64,000 nucleotides of DNA, from NCBI GenBank assembly GCA_964355945.1, contig CAYHGE010000001.1:62001-126000 (forward strand), written 5' to 3'. This DNA comes from CAIVAT01 sp964355945. Its GTDB lineage: Bacteria; Bacteroidota; Bacteroidia; Bacteroidales; FEN-979. Positions 27,402 through 35,906 of the stretch are shown here, in pieces (position 1 is the first letter of the stretch; each line of letters begins with the position of its first letter). The position numbers were made by a program, and so were the translations under genes. Below the pieces are notes generated by a model. The model worked only from the letters and a program-made list of their open reading frames with translations. It ran no database searches and was not told the DNA's origin.

Positions 27402-28196
27402 ATGAAGCAATACCTCTCCCTCCTCAACCATGTCCTTGCCAACGGCATCGAAAAATCTGACCGCACTGGCACCGGTACCATCAGCGCGTTCGGATACCAG
27501 ATGCGGTTCGACCTGAGGAATGATTTTCCGATGCTCACGACGAAAAAACTGCACCTGCGGTCAATCATTCATGAACTGCTCTGGTTTCTTCAAGGATCAA
27601 CCAATGTTAAATATCTCAAAGACAACAACGTGTCGATCTGGAACGAATGGGCTGATAGCGAAGGCAACCTCGGGCCGGTTTATGGCTGCCAGTGGCGATC
27701 CTGGCCAAAACCTGATGGCTCCCATGTTGATCAGATAAAACAGGTTGTTGATTCAATCCGGAAAAACCCCGACTCCCGGCGGCATATTGTAAGTGCCTGG
27801 AATGTTGGCGACCTTGAGAAAATGGCTTTGCCTCCCTGTCACCTGCTTTTTCAATTCTACGTTGCAAATGGAGAACTCTCATGCCAGATGTACCAGCGTA
27901 GCTGTGATATATTCCTTGGAGTCCCTTTCAACATCGCTTCCTATGCCTTGCTTACCCTGATGGTGGCACAGGTAACAGGATTGAGACCCGGAGAATTCAT
28001 CCATACACTTGGCGATGCTCATATTTATATGAATCACCTCGACCAGGTTCGGCTTCAGCTGACCCGCGACCCCTTGCCTCAGCCACAATTGATTCTTAAC
28101 CCCGGGGTGAAAAATATTGATGATTTCCGATTCGACGATTTCCAATTGATTAACTACCAGTCACACCCTCATATCAAAGGTGATATCGCCGTTTAG
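27402..28196 (+). CDS. thyA: Thymidylate synthase
   Basis: The 264-residue enzyme methylates dUMP to dTMP using methylene-tetrahydrofolate, producing dihydrofolate. The length equals that of the short (E. coli-type) family. The catalytic cysteine is in LPPCHLLFQFYV, the dUMP phosphate-binding arginines in DSRRHIVSAWN, and the folate/dUMP segment in QRSCDIFLGVPFNIASYALL. The start ATG opens the family-typical MKQYL and the protein ends in HIKGDIAV with the usual C-terminal valine. folA follows 47 bases later, so the pair regenerates its own cofactor. Confidence 0.98.
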   Translation: MKQYLSLLNHVLANGIEKSDRTGTGTISAFGYQMRFDLRNDFPMLTTKKLHLRSIIHELLWFLQGSTNVKYLKDNNVSIWNEWADSEGNLGPVYGCQWRSWPKPDGSHVDQIKQVVDSIRKNPDSRRHIVSAWNVGDLEKMALPPCHLLFQFYVANGELSCQMYQRSCDIFLGVPFNIASYALLTLMVAQVTGLRPGEFIHTLGDAHIYMNHLDQVRLQLTRDPLPQPQLILNPGVKNIDDFRFDDFQLINYQSHPHIKGDIAV

Positions 28197-28198
28197 TA

Positions 28199-28243
28199 AC
28201 GCTTTGCATTTTAACTTTGCATTTTCCACTTTGAACTTCATAT
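28199..28243. repeat. AT-rich intergenic repeat words between thyA and folA
   Basis: The gap is built from near-repeats: GCTTTGCATTTT, AACTTTGCATTTT and CACTTTGAACTTC. The reverse complement reads like the element near 8098-8120 (GTTCAAA and AATGCAAAG words). TAACTTTG at 28212-28219 also fits the -7 promoter consensus, so folA may have an internal promoter. Confidence 0.45.
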
Positions 28244-28732
28244 ATGATATCAATCATAGTCGCCATTGCCGAAAATAGGGCCATCGGAAAAAATAATGAT
28301 CTGTTGTGGCACATCCCGGCCGATCTGAAAAGATTTAAACTCATCACCAGCGGGCACCCGGTGATCATGGGAAAGCGAACCTGGGAGTCCCTTCCAAGGC
28401 GACCTTTGCCCAATCGCAGGAATATTGTGATTACCGATATTCCGGGTGAAGTGATTGATGGTTGTGAAATGGCTTATTCAATCACTGAAGCCGTTGCAAA
28501 ATGCAACCCCGGGGAGGAGAATTTTATCATTGGAGGCGCCTCGGTATACCGGCAATTTTTACCCCTAGCCAACAGGCTGTACCTCACATTTGTTAAGAAG
28601 TCATTTGAAGCAGATGTCTTTTTCCCGGAAATCGATTTTTCTCAGTGGATTCTTGTTTCAAAAGAGGAGTTTCAACCGGATGAGGTTAATGATTTTTCCT
28701 ATACAAATGAAACATATAATCGGATCCTGTGA
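28244..28732 (+). CDS. folA: Dihydrofolate reductase
   Basis: A 162-residue enzyme that reduces dihydrofolate to tetrahydrofolate with NADPH. The motifs are complete: MISIIVAIAENRAIGKNNDLLWHIP is broken here into IVAIAENRAIGKNN and LLWHIPADLKRFK, with substrate-binding Asp in the IPADL stretch, then VIMGKRTWESLP for NADPH, and FIIGGASVYRQF. The length is usual for a chromosomal type I enzyme. It recycles the dihydrofolate made by ThyA directly upstream. It ends one base before the stop of the convergent gene on the minus strand. Confidence 0.97.
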   Translation: MISIIVAIAENRAIGKNNDLLWHIPADLKRFKLITSGHPVIMGKRTWESLPRRPLPNRRNIVITDIPGEVIDGCEMAYSITEAVAKCNPGEENFIIGGASVYRQFLPLANRLYLTFVKKSFEADVFFPEIDFSQWILVSKEEFQPDEVNDFSYTNETYNRIL

Positions 28733-30013
28733 TCAGGTTTTACGTTTTTGCTTTTTAGCGGCAGGAAAGAGAATGTTGTTCAAAATCAGGCGGTAACCCG
28801 GTGAGTTGGGGTGAAGGTTCAAATCTGTTTGTGGATCTCCAACCAGATGCTGATAGTCTTCCGGATCATGCCCCCCAAGAAATGTCCATGTTCCTTTTCC
28901 AAAATCCCCATGAATGTAACGGGCCTCGTTCAACGATTTGGTTTCACCCAGCAGGATCACATTCGATTTGACATATTTTTTGTTGAAGGCGGTGGTTTGT
29001 CCCATGAATCCATGAATAATGGTTTCATGATCCTGACAAAGCATACTGGGTACCGGGTCCCATTTGGCTGAGAAATCAAACAATGTGAAAAAATCATTCA
29101 GCTTTGTAATGGTCTTAGGACGTGTCTCTGTAACATCAATCGACGAAATTTCATATTGGTAAGGATTTGTTACCAGGCTGAAATTTTCAAAGGCAAAGCA
29201 ATTCCTGAAGTTTAATTTTGACTGAGCACCGGGGTCAGGCGGATCTTCATCGAACATCACATCACAGATGTCAATGCCTTCTGCTGATAAAGCGACGTCG
29301 TAACTGTCAGGCGCCGAGCACATGGCAAAAAGATAACCGCCGCCAGCAACAAAATCGCGAATTTTTTTTGTAACACTTAGTTTCATCTGCGAAACTTTTG
29401 AGAACCCCAGCTTTTTTGCATTCTCCTCCTGTGAATTCACATCCTCCTGGTACCATGGAAATCCCTTGTAAGCTGCCCAAAACTTTCCATACTGGCCGGT
29501 GAAATCCTCATGGTGCAGGTGCAGCCAGTCATACATTGGCAATAATTCCGAGGTAATCTCTTCATCATAAAGTACATCATAAGGAATCTCTGCATAAGTC
29601 AACACAAGTGTAACCGCATCATCCCATGGAAGTTTATTTTTAGGTGAGTAAACAGCGATCCTGGGTGGTTTATGCAGTTTGATATTTTCCATATTTACCT
29701 GTGGATCAGATATTTCATCCAGAATTGCTGCGGCCTGAGCATCTGCGATAATCTGGCAGGTAACTCCACGGATTGTGCACTCCCCTTCAATGGATTTGGC
29801 ATACTGGAACATGAAACTTCCTCCACGGTAGTTTAGCAGCCAGCTAACCTCAACATCTTTTTTAAGCACCCAATAGGCTATTCCATAAGCTTTCAGATGG
29901 TTTTTTTGTGATTCATCCATGGGTAAAAGAATGTATGCTCCCAGGGCAGGACGGAACATGCAAAGCACAAAGAAAACGATTAGTATCGCGGATAAATTAA
30001 AACGGCGCATCAT
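28733..30013 (-). CDS. Conserved secreted protein of unknown function (often labelled asparagine synthetase B-like)
   Basis: From Met6 (30013) the protein has 426 residues; ATGs at 30028, 30025, 30022 and 30010 are also in frame. It starts with a hydrophobic signal sequence (AILIVFFVLCMFRPALGAY). The middle contains RIAVYSPKNKLPWDDAVTLVL, then LHLHHEDFTGQYG, a GGGYLFAMCSAPDS glycine-rich turn and later WTFLGGHDPEDYQHLVG. These recall a glutamine-amidotransferase-like or ThuA-like fold, but I see no convincing Cys-His-Glu triad. Relatives in Bacteroidota databases are, as I recall, labelled asparagine synthetase B; it shows none of the N-terminal Cys or ATP-binding motifs of that enzyme. It overlaps or abuts the end of dnaB and is probably cotranscribed with it. 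Confidence 0.75.
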   Translation of the reverse strand: MMRRFNLSAILIVFFVLCMFRPALGAYILLPMDESQKNHLKAYGIAYWVLKKDVEVSWLLNYRGGSFMFQYAKSIEGECTIRGVTCQIIADAQAAAILDEISDPQVNMENIKLHKPPRIAVYSPKNKLPWDDAVTLVLTYAEIPYDVLYDEEITSELLPMYDWLHLHHEDFTGQYGKFWAAYKGFPWYQEDVNSQEENAKKLGFSKVSQMKLSVTKKIRDFVAGGGYLFAMCSAPDSYDVALSAEGIDICDVMFDEDPPDPGAQSKLNFRNCFAFENFSLVTNPYQYEISSIDVTETRPKTITKLNDFFTLFDFSAKWDPVPSMLCQDHETIIHGFMGQTTAFNKKYVKSNVILLGETKSLNEARYIHGDFGKGTWTFLGGHDPEDYQHLVGDPQTDLNLHPNSPGYRLILNNILFPAAKKQKRKT

Positions 30014-31508
30014 GGTGCTCATCATCATTCATTTTTGACATCACGGTTCGTGTCCGCGTGGTACTTTCAAACGCTGTATTGGGATTAATATTATTGACAG
30101 GATGATAGTCCATTTCAGCATCAACAAATTTTGCATACTTGGATACAAACCTGATGCGTATATCCATTAGGGGACCGTTCCTGTTCTTTGCAATAATGAT
30201 ATCTGCGACCCCGGCAGTGGAATCACCGCGTTCATCCACATCAATTTTGTAATATTCAGGACGATAGATAAACATGACCATGTCGGCATCCTGTTCAATG
30301 GAGCCTGATTCGCGTAAATCTGAAAGAATTGGTTTCGCCGCTGCAGATCGTTTTTCAGAAGCCCGGCTCAACTGAGACAAGGCAATTACCGGCACATCAA
30401 GCTCTTTCGCCAGGGTTTTCAGTGCCCTTGAAATACTGCTGATCTCCTGCTCACGGTTGCCCCGTGTATCTTGACTGCCCTGCATCAGCTGAAGGTAGTC
30501 AACAATGATCATCTGAATGTCGTGATGGGCTTTTAATCTGCGGCACTTGGCACGGAGGTCAAAGATTGATAAAGCAGCGGTGTCGTCAATAAAAAGGGGT
30601 GCTTCGATGAGTGGAGTGATCCTGGCATTCAGCTGCGCCCACTCATGGTCTTCCATGGTTCCCTTGCGAAGTTTTTCCTGGGGAATCTCTGTTTCACTCG
30701 ACATAAGTCGCGTAACCAGCTGGATGGATGACATTTCCAGGGAGAATACAGCAATAGGCTTCTTGAAATCAACAGCGGCATTGCGTGCCATGGTGAGTGC
30801 AAATGCGGTCTTGCCCATACCCGGGCGTGAAGCAATGATAATCAGGTCGGATTTTTGCCAGCCGGATGTGACCCGGTCCAGTTCGGTAAATCCCGAACCG
30901 ACCCCTCGCAGTTTTCCCTCCTGGTGCCGTCCGGCATTGATCTCCTTGATGGCCTCCGTGATGATGGATTGCATGTCCATGTATGATTTTCCGATGCTGC
31001 CTTCGCTGATGGAAAAAAGCCCGCTTTCGGCTTTATCCAGAAGATCGAAAACATCTGTCGTATCCTCGTAGGCATCTTTGATGATTTCTGAAGAGACCCT
31101 GATCAGTTCACGCTGGATAAATTTCTGAAGGATGATGCGTGCGTGAAATTCAATGTTGGCTGTTGATGCAATGCGGTTGGTAAGCATCGTGATGAAATAA
31201 GGGCCGCCTGCCACTTCAAGTTCTCCCGTTTTACGCAGTTCTTCCGTTACTGTCAGAATGTCAACAGGCTCATTCTGTGCGAAAAGGCGCATGATGGCAG
31301 AAAAGATGGTCTGATGACTCTCTTTATAAAACGCTTCCGGTTTAAGCACCTCGATGACTTCGGCCAGCCTGTTGCTTTCCAGCATCATTGCACCAAGTAC
31401 CGCCTCTTCGAGGTCAAGCGCCTGTGGCGGGATCTTGCCATGTTCGAATACCACTTCATTTATCCCGGGCTTTCTGGTGGTACGCCGCTTGAAATTCTTA
31501 TCTTCCAT
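29997..31508 (-). CDS. dnaB: Replicative DNA helicase
   Basis: The 503-residue protein has the N-terminal DnaB helical domain (about residues 28-130, opening PPQALDLEEAVLGAMM), a linker helix, and a RecA-like helicase domain (about 190-460). Walker A is SRPGMGKT at 227-234, Walker B is MIIVDYLQLM, and the arginine-finger region is near SDLRESGSIEQDADMVMFIYRPEYY. It unwinds DNA ahead of the replication fork as a hexamer. A TATTTTTG -7 element at 31513-31520 lies immediately before the ATG, so the mRNA may be leaderless. No intein is present. Confidence 0.97.
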   Translation of the reverse strand: MEDKNFKRRTTRKPGINEVVFEHGKIPPQALDLEEAVLGAMMLESNRLAEVIEVLKPEAFYKESHQTIFSAIMRLFAQNEPVDILTVTEELRKTGELEVAGGPYFITMLTNRIASTANIEFHARIILQKFIQRELIRVSSEIIKDAYEDTTDVFDLLDKAESGLFSISEGSIGKSYMDMQSIITEAIKEINAGRHQEGKLRGVGSGFTELDRVTSGWQKSDLIIIASRPGMGKTAFALTMARNAAVDFKKPIAVFSLEMSSIQLVTRLMSSETEIPQEKLRKGTMEDHEWAQLNARITPLIEAPLFIDDTAALSIFDLRAKCRRLKAHHDIQMIIVDYLQLMQGSQDTRGNREQEISSISRALKTLAKELDVPVIALSQLSRASEKRSAAAKPILSDLRESGSIEQDADMVMFIYRPEYYKIDVDERGDSTAGVADIIIAKNRNGPLMDIRIRFVSKYAKFVDAEMDYHPVNNINPNTAFESTTRTRTVMSKMNDDEHHDAPF

Positions 31509-31512
31509 GAGG

Positions 31513-31520
31513 CAAAAATA
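31513..31520 (-). promoter_or_regulatory. -7 element abutting the dnaB start
   Basis: TATTTTTG on the minus strand ends four bases before the ATG of dnaB (31508-31506). A TTTG (31550-31547) sits 26 bases upstream, slightly beyond the usual spacing. If this element is used, transcription begins at or next to the A of ATG. Confidence 0.45.
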
Positions 31521-31571
31521 GGGCTATTCCGGCTTGGTTTTTCGGACAAAGCCCACAATAGTTTTCAACAA

Positions 31572-32873
31572 TCAAAGACTGAAGGCAAGGGCAAAATGCA
31601 TCCATTTGTGCCACCAGCCATTATGGAATTCAGGGCTTAAGATAACTTGCTCCACATCGATCCTGATCCCGTTGTACGATAAGGTGACCCCTCCGCTTGT
31701 CTGAAATACCGCATGCGAAATGTAATCGGACGTGAGGGTGTATATACTTGACTTGTTGAACATACCACCCTGCAGCGTTGCGTCATAACCAACCAGTTTG
31801 CCTGATCCTTGAACAAATAGAAAAACCTGAACTTTTCGTAATCCTGAATGAGTAAGTGCATCTTTTTTTCCGAGGCCAAGGTTGGAAAAGTAAGGGTTCA
31901 GCCAGCCGGCCCTGATCTGACCACCCCCCGACACGTTTGTATAAAGGGTACCCAAATTCCCGGTTGCAAAGAGGACAATGTCAATGTTTTTTTGGCATAC
32001 AATACCTTGTTCAAACGATACCATGAAATTAAGAACAAGGTCGTTTTGTACCTGGTATTGCCATCCAAGCGGCTCGTTGTTGGTTGGAACGGCATTGTGA
32101 AACGACCGCTGAACCCATTCTCCATAAGAGTTTGGTCCGATAATTCCGGCGTCCAGCTCACTGGTTTGCCTGAAATTGTGCGCAGTATCATTGGTGATTT
32201 TAAAAGTTCCGACATAAAGATATGCGGAATATGGCCGGTCTCCATATAAAACACCTCCCAGCTTTGTGGTTGAAGGGGTAAACATGTTTTGAACCAGCGA
32301 CAACCCGTAATAGTTTGTTCCCGAACGCCAGTAAGGCAACATAAGTCTGCTTACCGGGTTCATCTGCAACCCGGGGGAGATGAACTCAATCTTGATGCCG
32401 TTGGTGTAAAAGCGGTCGGTGTAGTCAAGTATGTCATTGTCGAAATTTACCTTTAAATAGGATTCCCTGCTCAAGGTGATCATCGATTGAAATTTCCGGT
32501 TGTCAACAGGAGTAAAAATATAATTTTTGGTCACTGGCTCATTCAGGTCTGGATCAATTCCGTTGGATTGCAGATATTTCAGATGTGTGATGAATAAGGT
32601 GTCGACCGGTCTGGCAGGGATTTTTGCCAAATTTTTGTCAGGAGCAACAGTTCTGAATTTTCTTTTTTTGAGATGCTTTCTCTTTATGTTTTCAGGTCCT
32701 TTAGTCAATGAAGGTTGACTCCCCGGGGTTTCGGGGTGGCTTCCCCCTGCCAAATTTGTTGAGTTGCTTTTAGTTTGTCCTGCCTCAGGTACGATATTCA
32801 GTGTTGTATCGTCCACACGAATACAATGGCAGGAAAATAAAAGTAAAATAAACAGGATCAGGCTCTTTCTCAT
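31572..32873 (-). CDS. LpxR-like lipid A deacylase family outer-membrane protein
   Basis: The chosen ATG gives 433 residues; an upstream ATG at 32894 would add seven. The N-terminus is a lipoprotein-type signal (SLILFILLLFSCHC), followed by a low-complexity basic segment to about residue 90. The rest is a beta-barrel of the LpxR (DUF2219) family: the motif F-DNDILDYTDRFYTNGIKIEF contains the Asn-Asp pair and TNG of the active site, and GPNSYGEWVQRSFHNAV carries the conserved His. LpxR removes the 3'-acyloxyacyl chain from lipid A at the cell surface. The lipid substrate here is inferred. A TACCTTTG element at 32882-32889 lies just ahead of the start. Confidence 0.82.
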   Translation of the reverse strand: MRKSLILFILLLFSCHCIRVDDTTLNIVPEAGQTKSNSTNLAGGSHPETPGSQPSLTKGPENIKRKHLKKRKFRTVAPDKNLAKIPARPVDTLFITHLKYLQSNGIDPDLNEPVTKNYIFTPVDNRKFQSMITLSRESYLKVNFDNDILDYTDRFYTNGIKIEFISPGLQMNPVSRLMLPYWRSGTNYYGLSLVQNMFTPSTTKLGGVLYGDRPYSAYLYVGTFKITNDTAHNFRQTSELDAGIIGPNSYGEWVQRSFHNAVPTNNEPLGWQYQVQNDLVLNFMVSFEQGIVCQKNIDIVLFATGNLGTLYTNVSGGGQIRAGWLNPYFSNLGLGKKDALTHSGLRKVQVFLFVQGSGKLVGYDATLQGGMFNKSSIYTLTSDYISHAVFQTSGGVTLSYNGIRIDVEQVILSPEFHNGWWHKWMHFALAFSL

Positions 32874-32881
32874 GCAGACCA

Positions 32882-32889
32882 CAAAGGTA
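32882..32889 (-). promoter_or_regulatory. -7 element next to the LpxR-like gene start
   Basis: TACCTTTG on the minus strand ends nine bases before the ATG at 32873, predicting a leader of only about five bases. This spacing also argues against the longer start at 32894, which would lie upstream of the transcript. Confidence 0.45.
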
Positions 32890-32935
32890 ATCAATAACTC
32901 TTTTTTTTCTTAACTTTACAGTTCTGTTTTCTGCC

Positions 32936-33424
32936 ATGAAAAATATCCTGGTTTTATTGGCCTTTTGCTTTGCTGCAAATCTTGGTTTTACCCAAAAGAC
33001 TTTGCTGATTGAGAAAATAGGCTCCTCCCGGAAGTACTTTTATCACACTGGTGACTATATGAAATTACGGGTTTCAAAACAGGATACCATGTTAAAGGGA
33101 AAACTCTGGTCAATTCAGGATAGCATGATCTCTGTTTCAGAACTCAGACCATTCGATGTTCAGTTGAAGGATATCAATTCTGTGTATAAACAATTTCGTT
33201 TCCCGAAAAAATTTGGAAAGTATATGTGCATTGGTGGAGGCGTGCTTTTTGCCATCGTCGGCATCAACCATTTGATAAACAATGAACAGGTCTTCACAAA
33301 TGACATGTTTATTATCTCCGGTTCCATGGTGGGAGCGGGGCTGATTTCAATCTCTCTCAGCCAAAAACGGTGTAATACCAACAAAGGATGGAAAATCAAG
33401 GTACTGGATATCAATATTAATTAA
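32936..33424 (+). CDS. Small exported membrane protein of unknown function
   Basis: The 162-residue protein has a signal peptide (MKNILVLLAFCFAANLGFTQ). A small beta-rich segment (about 20-90) containing FYHTGDYMKLRVSKQDTMLKG follows, resembling an SH3-like or PH-like barrel seen in many Bacteroidota proteins. Two hydrophobic segments lie at about 100-115 and 125-140. The tail KRCNTNKGWKIKVLDI is hydrophilic. I do not recognise a named family. It is divergent from the LpxR-like gene and convergent with the PNP gene, so it stands alone. Confidence 0.75.
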   Translation: MKNILVLLAFCFAANLGFTQKTLLIEKIGSSRKYFYHTGDYMKLRVSKQDTMLKGKLWSIQDSMISVSELRPFDVQLKDINSVYKQFRFPKKFGKYMCIGGGVLFAIVGINHLINNEQVFTNDMFIISGSMVGAGLISISLSQKRCNTNKGWKIKVLDININ

Positions 33425-33430
33425 CCTGAA

Positions 33431-34240
33431 TCAGCCTTCAATCATCTCCTTGATGATGCGGGTCATGATGGGTTCCACCTTGCTGGCTGCATCAATCACG
33501 TGTTTATGTGTGATTTCAACGATCTTTCCGGGAACCCCAAGGTCAGAAATGATTGAAACTGCGAAGCACTTCAATCCCATGTGTCGCGCTGCAATTACTT
33601 CAGGAACGGTTGACATTCCTACTGCATCTGCACCAATGGTACGGATGTACCGGTACTCTGCAGGCGTTTCATACGTTGGACCTGAAACAGCTGCATAAAC
33701 TCCCTTCTGCAATTTTATTCCATGTTTCCCGGCAATTCCAAAGGCTTTTTCGATAAGAGCAGGATCGTAAGCATTGCCCATGTCAGGAAAACGAGTACCT
33801 ACCTCATCTTCATTTTTTCCGATTAATGGATTATCTTTCATGAGGTTGATATGATCTTCGATCACCATGATGTCGCCAACTTCAAAGTCGGGATTCACCC
33901 CACCGCTGGCATTGGAAAGTACCAGGAGCTGAATGCCCAGAAATTTCATGACCACCACCGGAAAGGATATCTCCTGCATGGTGTAGCCTTCGTAATAATG
34001 AAAACGGCCTTGCATGGCGATGATGTTTTTCCCGCCCATGGTTCCGAAAATCAACTGGCCATGGTGACCGGCAACCGTTGAAACAGGGAAGTTGGGAATC
34101 AATTCATAAGGAATGGTATGCTGAATGTCGATTTCGTTGACCAAGCCCCCCAAACCCGTACCAAGAATGATACCCACTTCGGGCTTTTGGGAAATCCTGC
34201 CTTCAAGATACTCGACTGTTTCTTTGATTTTGTTTAACAT
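33431..34240 (-). CDS. punA: Purine nucleoside phosphorylase
   Basis: From the ATG at 34240 the protein has 269 residues, the normal length of the trimeric PNP family; a longer frame to 34282 adds a non-conserved tail. It splits inosine, guanosine and deoxy forms into base and (deoxy)ribose-1-phosphate. Seen are the phosphate loop GTGLGG, VAGHHGQLIFG, MQGRFHYYEGY, the base-site region YAAVSGPTYETPAE with its Glu, and VGMSTVPEVIAARHMG. The start overlaps the end of lpxK by 38 bases, so the two are cotranscribed. It may act with the nucleoside transporter at 26110. Confidence 0.95.
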   Translation of the reverse strand: MLNKIKETVEYLEGRISQKPEVGIILGTGLGGLVNEIDIQHTIPYELIPNFPVSTVAGHHGQLIFGTMGGKNIIAMQGRFHYYEGYTMQEISFPVVVMKFLGIQLLVLSNASGGVNPDFEVGDIMVIEDHINLMKDNPLIGKNEDEVGTRFPDMGNAYDPALIEKAFGIAGKHGIKLQKGVYAAVSGPTYETPAEYRYIRTIGADAVGMSTVPEVIAARHMGLKCFAVSIISDLGVPGKIVEITHKHVIDAASKVEPIMTRIIKEMIEG

Positions 34241-35279
34241 AGCGTAAAATCTCGTTATCAAATTTTTCTTTATCGGTGCCATGAAAATCGATCTCCATGG
34301 AAACGCAAAATAACGGTAAATTTTTCAAATAAGTACCAAGTTCCGGAGTTTTCAGCCTCATTACATCCTTTTCGGTAGTTATAATGAGCTTCTTCTGCGT
34401 TGGCAGGTCATGGTAGGTACGTGTGATTGCCTCAAGATCTTTCACAGTATATGGGTGATGATCAGCAAATTTCATCACAACCAGTTCACTGCACATCCGT
34501 TCAAGATGTTCCCTGAGGGGATAATCATTTGCAATCCCGGTAAAAAGCAGGATATTGGTCAATTTTGCCGGAAATTCAGGGTTCAGGGTGTCAAAAACAG
34601 AAACAGGATCCTGGTATTTTATATAGGAGAAGTAGATATGCTGATGGTTGTGTGGTTTTAACTCTTCAATGATCCTCCTTCGGGTGATCGGGGAGAAGAT
34701 TCTGGGCGTTTTGGTCACCACGATAATGTCGGCACGCCCTGAGCCTGAGCGGAATTCACGCAACGTTCCGGATGGAAGAACCCAGTCTTCTGAATAAAGT
34801 CGATGATAATCTGTTAAAAGGATTGACAAACCGGGTTTTACATACCTATGCTGAAATGCATCATCCAGCAGTATTACGTCAATATCCGGATGCTTTTCAA
34901 GCAGGAGACGAACACCACGGCTCCGCTTTTCATCCACGGCAACTTTTACCTCCTCAAATTTTTTCAAAACCTGTAAGGATTCATCTCCGATATATTTAAC
35001 ACTCGATCGTTTGGATGCAAGGATAAATCCACTGCTTTTCCGGCCATATCCCCTGCTCAGGGTGGCAACTATATTCCTGGATGACAGGAGCCTGATCAGG
35101 TATTCGATATGGGGTGTTTTTCCTGTGCCGCCAAATGTGAGATTACCGACTGAAACAATGGGCCTGTCAAATGTTTTGGACGGCAGGAGGTGAAGATCAA
35201 ACAGGAAATTCCTGATCATCATGGCCAAACCATAGCACAATGAAACAGGAAGTATAATAACCTGGAGGATTCGTGTCAT
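34203..35279 (-). CDS. lpxK: Tetraacyldisaccharide 4'-kinase
   Basis: This 358-residue inner-membrane-associated kinase phosphorylates the 4' position of the lipid A precursor. An N-terminal hydrophobic helix (residues about 5-25) anchors it. The Walker A motif is FGGTGKTP at about 49-56 within SVGNLTFGGTGKTP, and further family motifs are LSRGYGRK and LLDDAFQHRYV. The length is near the family norm. It sits between a degenerate receiver gene (26 bases upstream) and punA (overlapping), an arrangement without an obvious functional link. It shows that the organism makes a lipid A, relevant to the two deacylase-like genes in this window. Confidence 0.95.
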   Translation of the reverse strand: MTRILQVIILPVSLCYGLAMMIRNFLFDLHLLPSKTFDRPIVSVGNLTFGGTGKTPHIEYLIRLLSSRNIVATLSRGYGRKSSGFILASKRSSVKYIGDESLQVLKKFEEVKVAVDEKRSRGVRLLLEKHPDIDVILLDDAFQHRYVKPGLSILLTDYHRLYSEDWVLPSGTLREFRSGSGRADIIVVTKTPRIFSPITRRRIIEELKPHNHQHIYFSYIKYQDPVSVFDTLNPEFPAKLTNILLFTGIANDYPLREHLERMCSELVVMKFADHHPYTVKDLEAITRTYHDLPTQKKLIITTEKDVMRLKTPELGTYLKNLPLFCVSMEIDFHGTDKEKFDNEILRYVKQNQRNSRVS

Positions 35280-35305
35280 AATTGAAGCTCCTAAGTTAGG
35301 AAAAA

Positions 35306-35725
35306 TTATTGCACGTTGAATATGGTTTTTTCTCTGGCGAGAAAATCAATATTTTTTAAAAGTTCCGTAATACCCTCCTCAGGAGTATGGGTTTTTACAA
35401 TACAATCGCATGCACCAGCCTCCAGCAGTTTTCCCGGAAGTTCCTGCTCCTCAAATTTGTCGAAGAAAATAACCCGGGCAGACGAGGAAAAGTCATTAAT
35501 GTTTTTTAAAAAATCAAATCCTGAATGATTTCCTGTGAAAAAGCTGGTGATAATGAAATCAGGATGAGGATTTTTTTTTAACCGGTATAAACACTCCTCC
35601 CCTGAAGGAAAGGATTCAACAGTTGACCGCTTTTTGCTCTCGAGATAAAACCTGATCATATTCCGGTGAATAGGGTTCTTATCCACAATAAATACCAAAG
35701 AATTTTTCATACGTGGTGTTGACAT
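35306..35725 (-). CDS. Stand-alone degenerate response-regulator receiver domain
   Basis: A 139-residue protein covering a single CheY-like domain with no output domain. The fold pattern is clear (VFIVDKNPIHRNMIRFYLES, later FDFLKNINDFSSSARVIFF and LEAGACDCIVKTHT). However, the phosphoacceptor Asp is replaced by Ser61 in DFIITSFF, the second residue of the acidic pair is Lys16 instead of Asp/Glu, and the switch Thr/Ser position is not conserved. The conserved Lys111 remains. It is therefore unlikely to be phosphorylated in the classic way and may work by protein binding. It lies 26 bases upstream of lpxK and may be cotranscribed with it. An alternative start is Met6. Confidence 0.8.
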   Translation of the reverse strand: MSTPRMKNSLVFIVDKNPIHRNMIRFYLESKKRSTVESFPSGEECLYRLKKNPHPDFIITSFFTGNHSGFDFLKNINDFSSSARVIFFDKFEEQELPGKLLEAGACDCIVKTHTPEEGITELLKNIDFLAREKTIFNVQ

Positions 35726-35877
35726 CGAATTCGTTCACAAAAATTGTAATTTTAATCTCATTAAAATGCCCCGGCCAGGTAAACTTTTAACAATGTTATG
35801 AACAGGATTCAGGCAGAAACAAATTGTTATTGAATACCTCTCAACATTGTCATGGTCAATTTCTGTTTGAAATTGTC

Positions 35878-35885
35878 TACCTTTG
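35878..35885 (+). promoter_or_regulatory. Candidate -7 element of the Nif3-like gene
   Basis: TACCTTTG matches TAnnTTTG and lies 21 bases before the ATG at 35907. It overlaps an alternative TTG start at 35883, which argues for the ATG as the real start. Confidence 0.45.
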
Positions 35886-35906
35886 ATTTTTGAAAAGTCC
35901 CTGACG

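Noticed and set aside
28733..30013. Name asparagine synthetase B for the secreted protein next to dnaB
   Set aside because: There is a signal peptide and no N-terminal catalytic Cys or PP-loop motif, so the name is not supported by the sequence.
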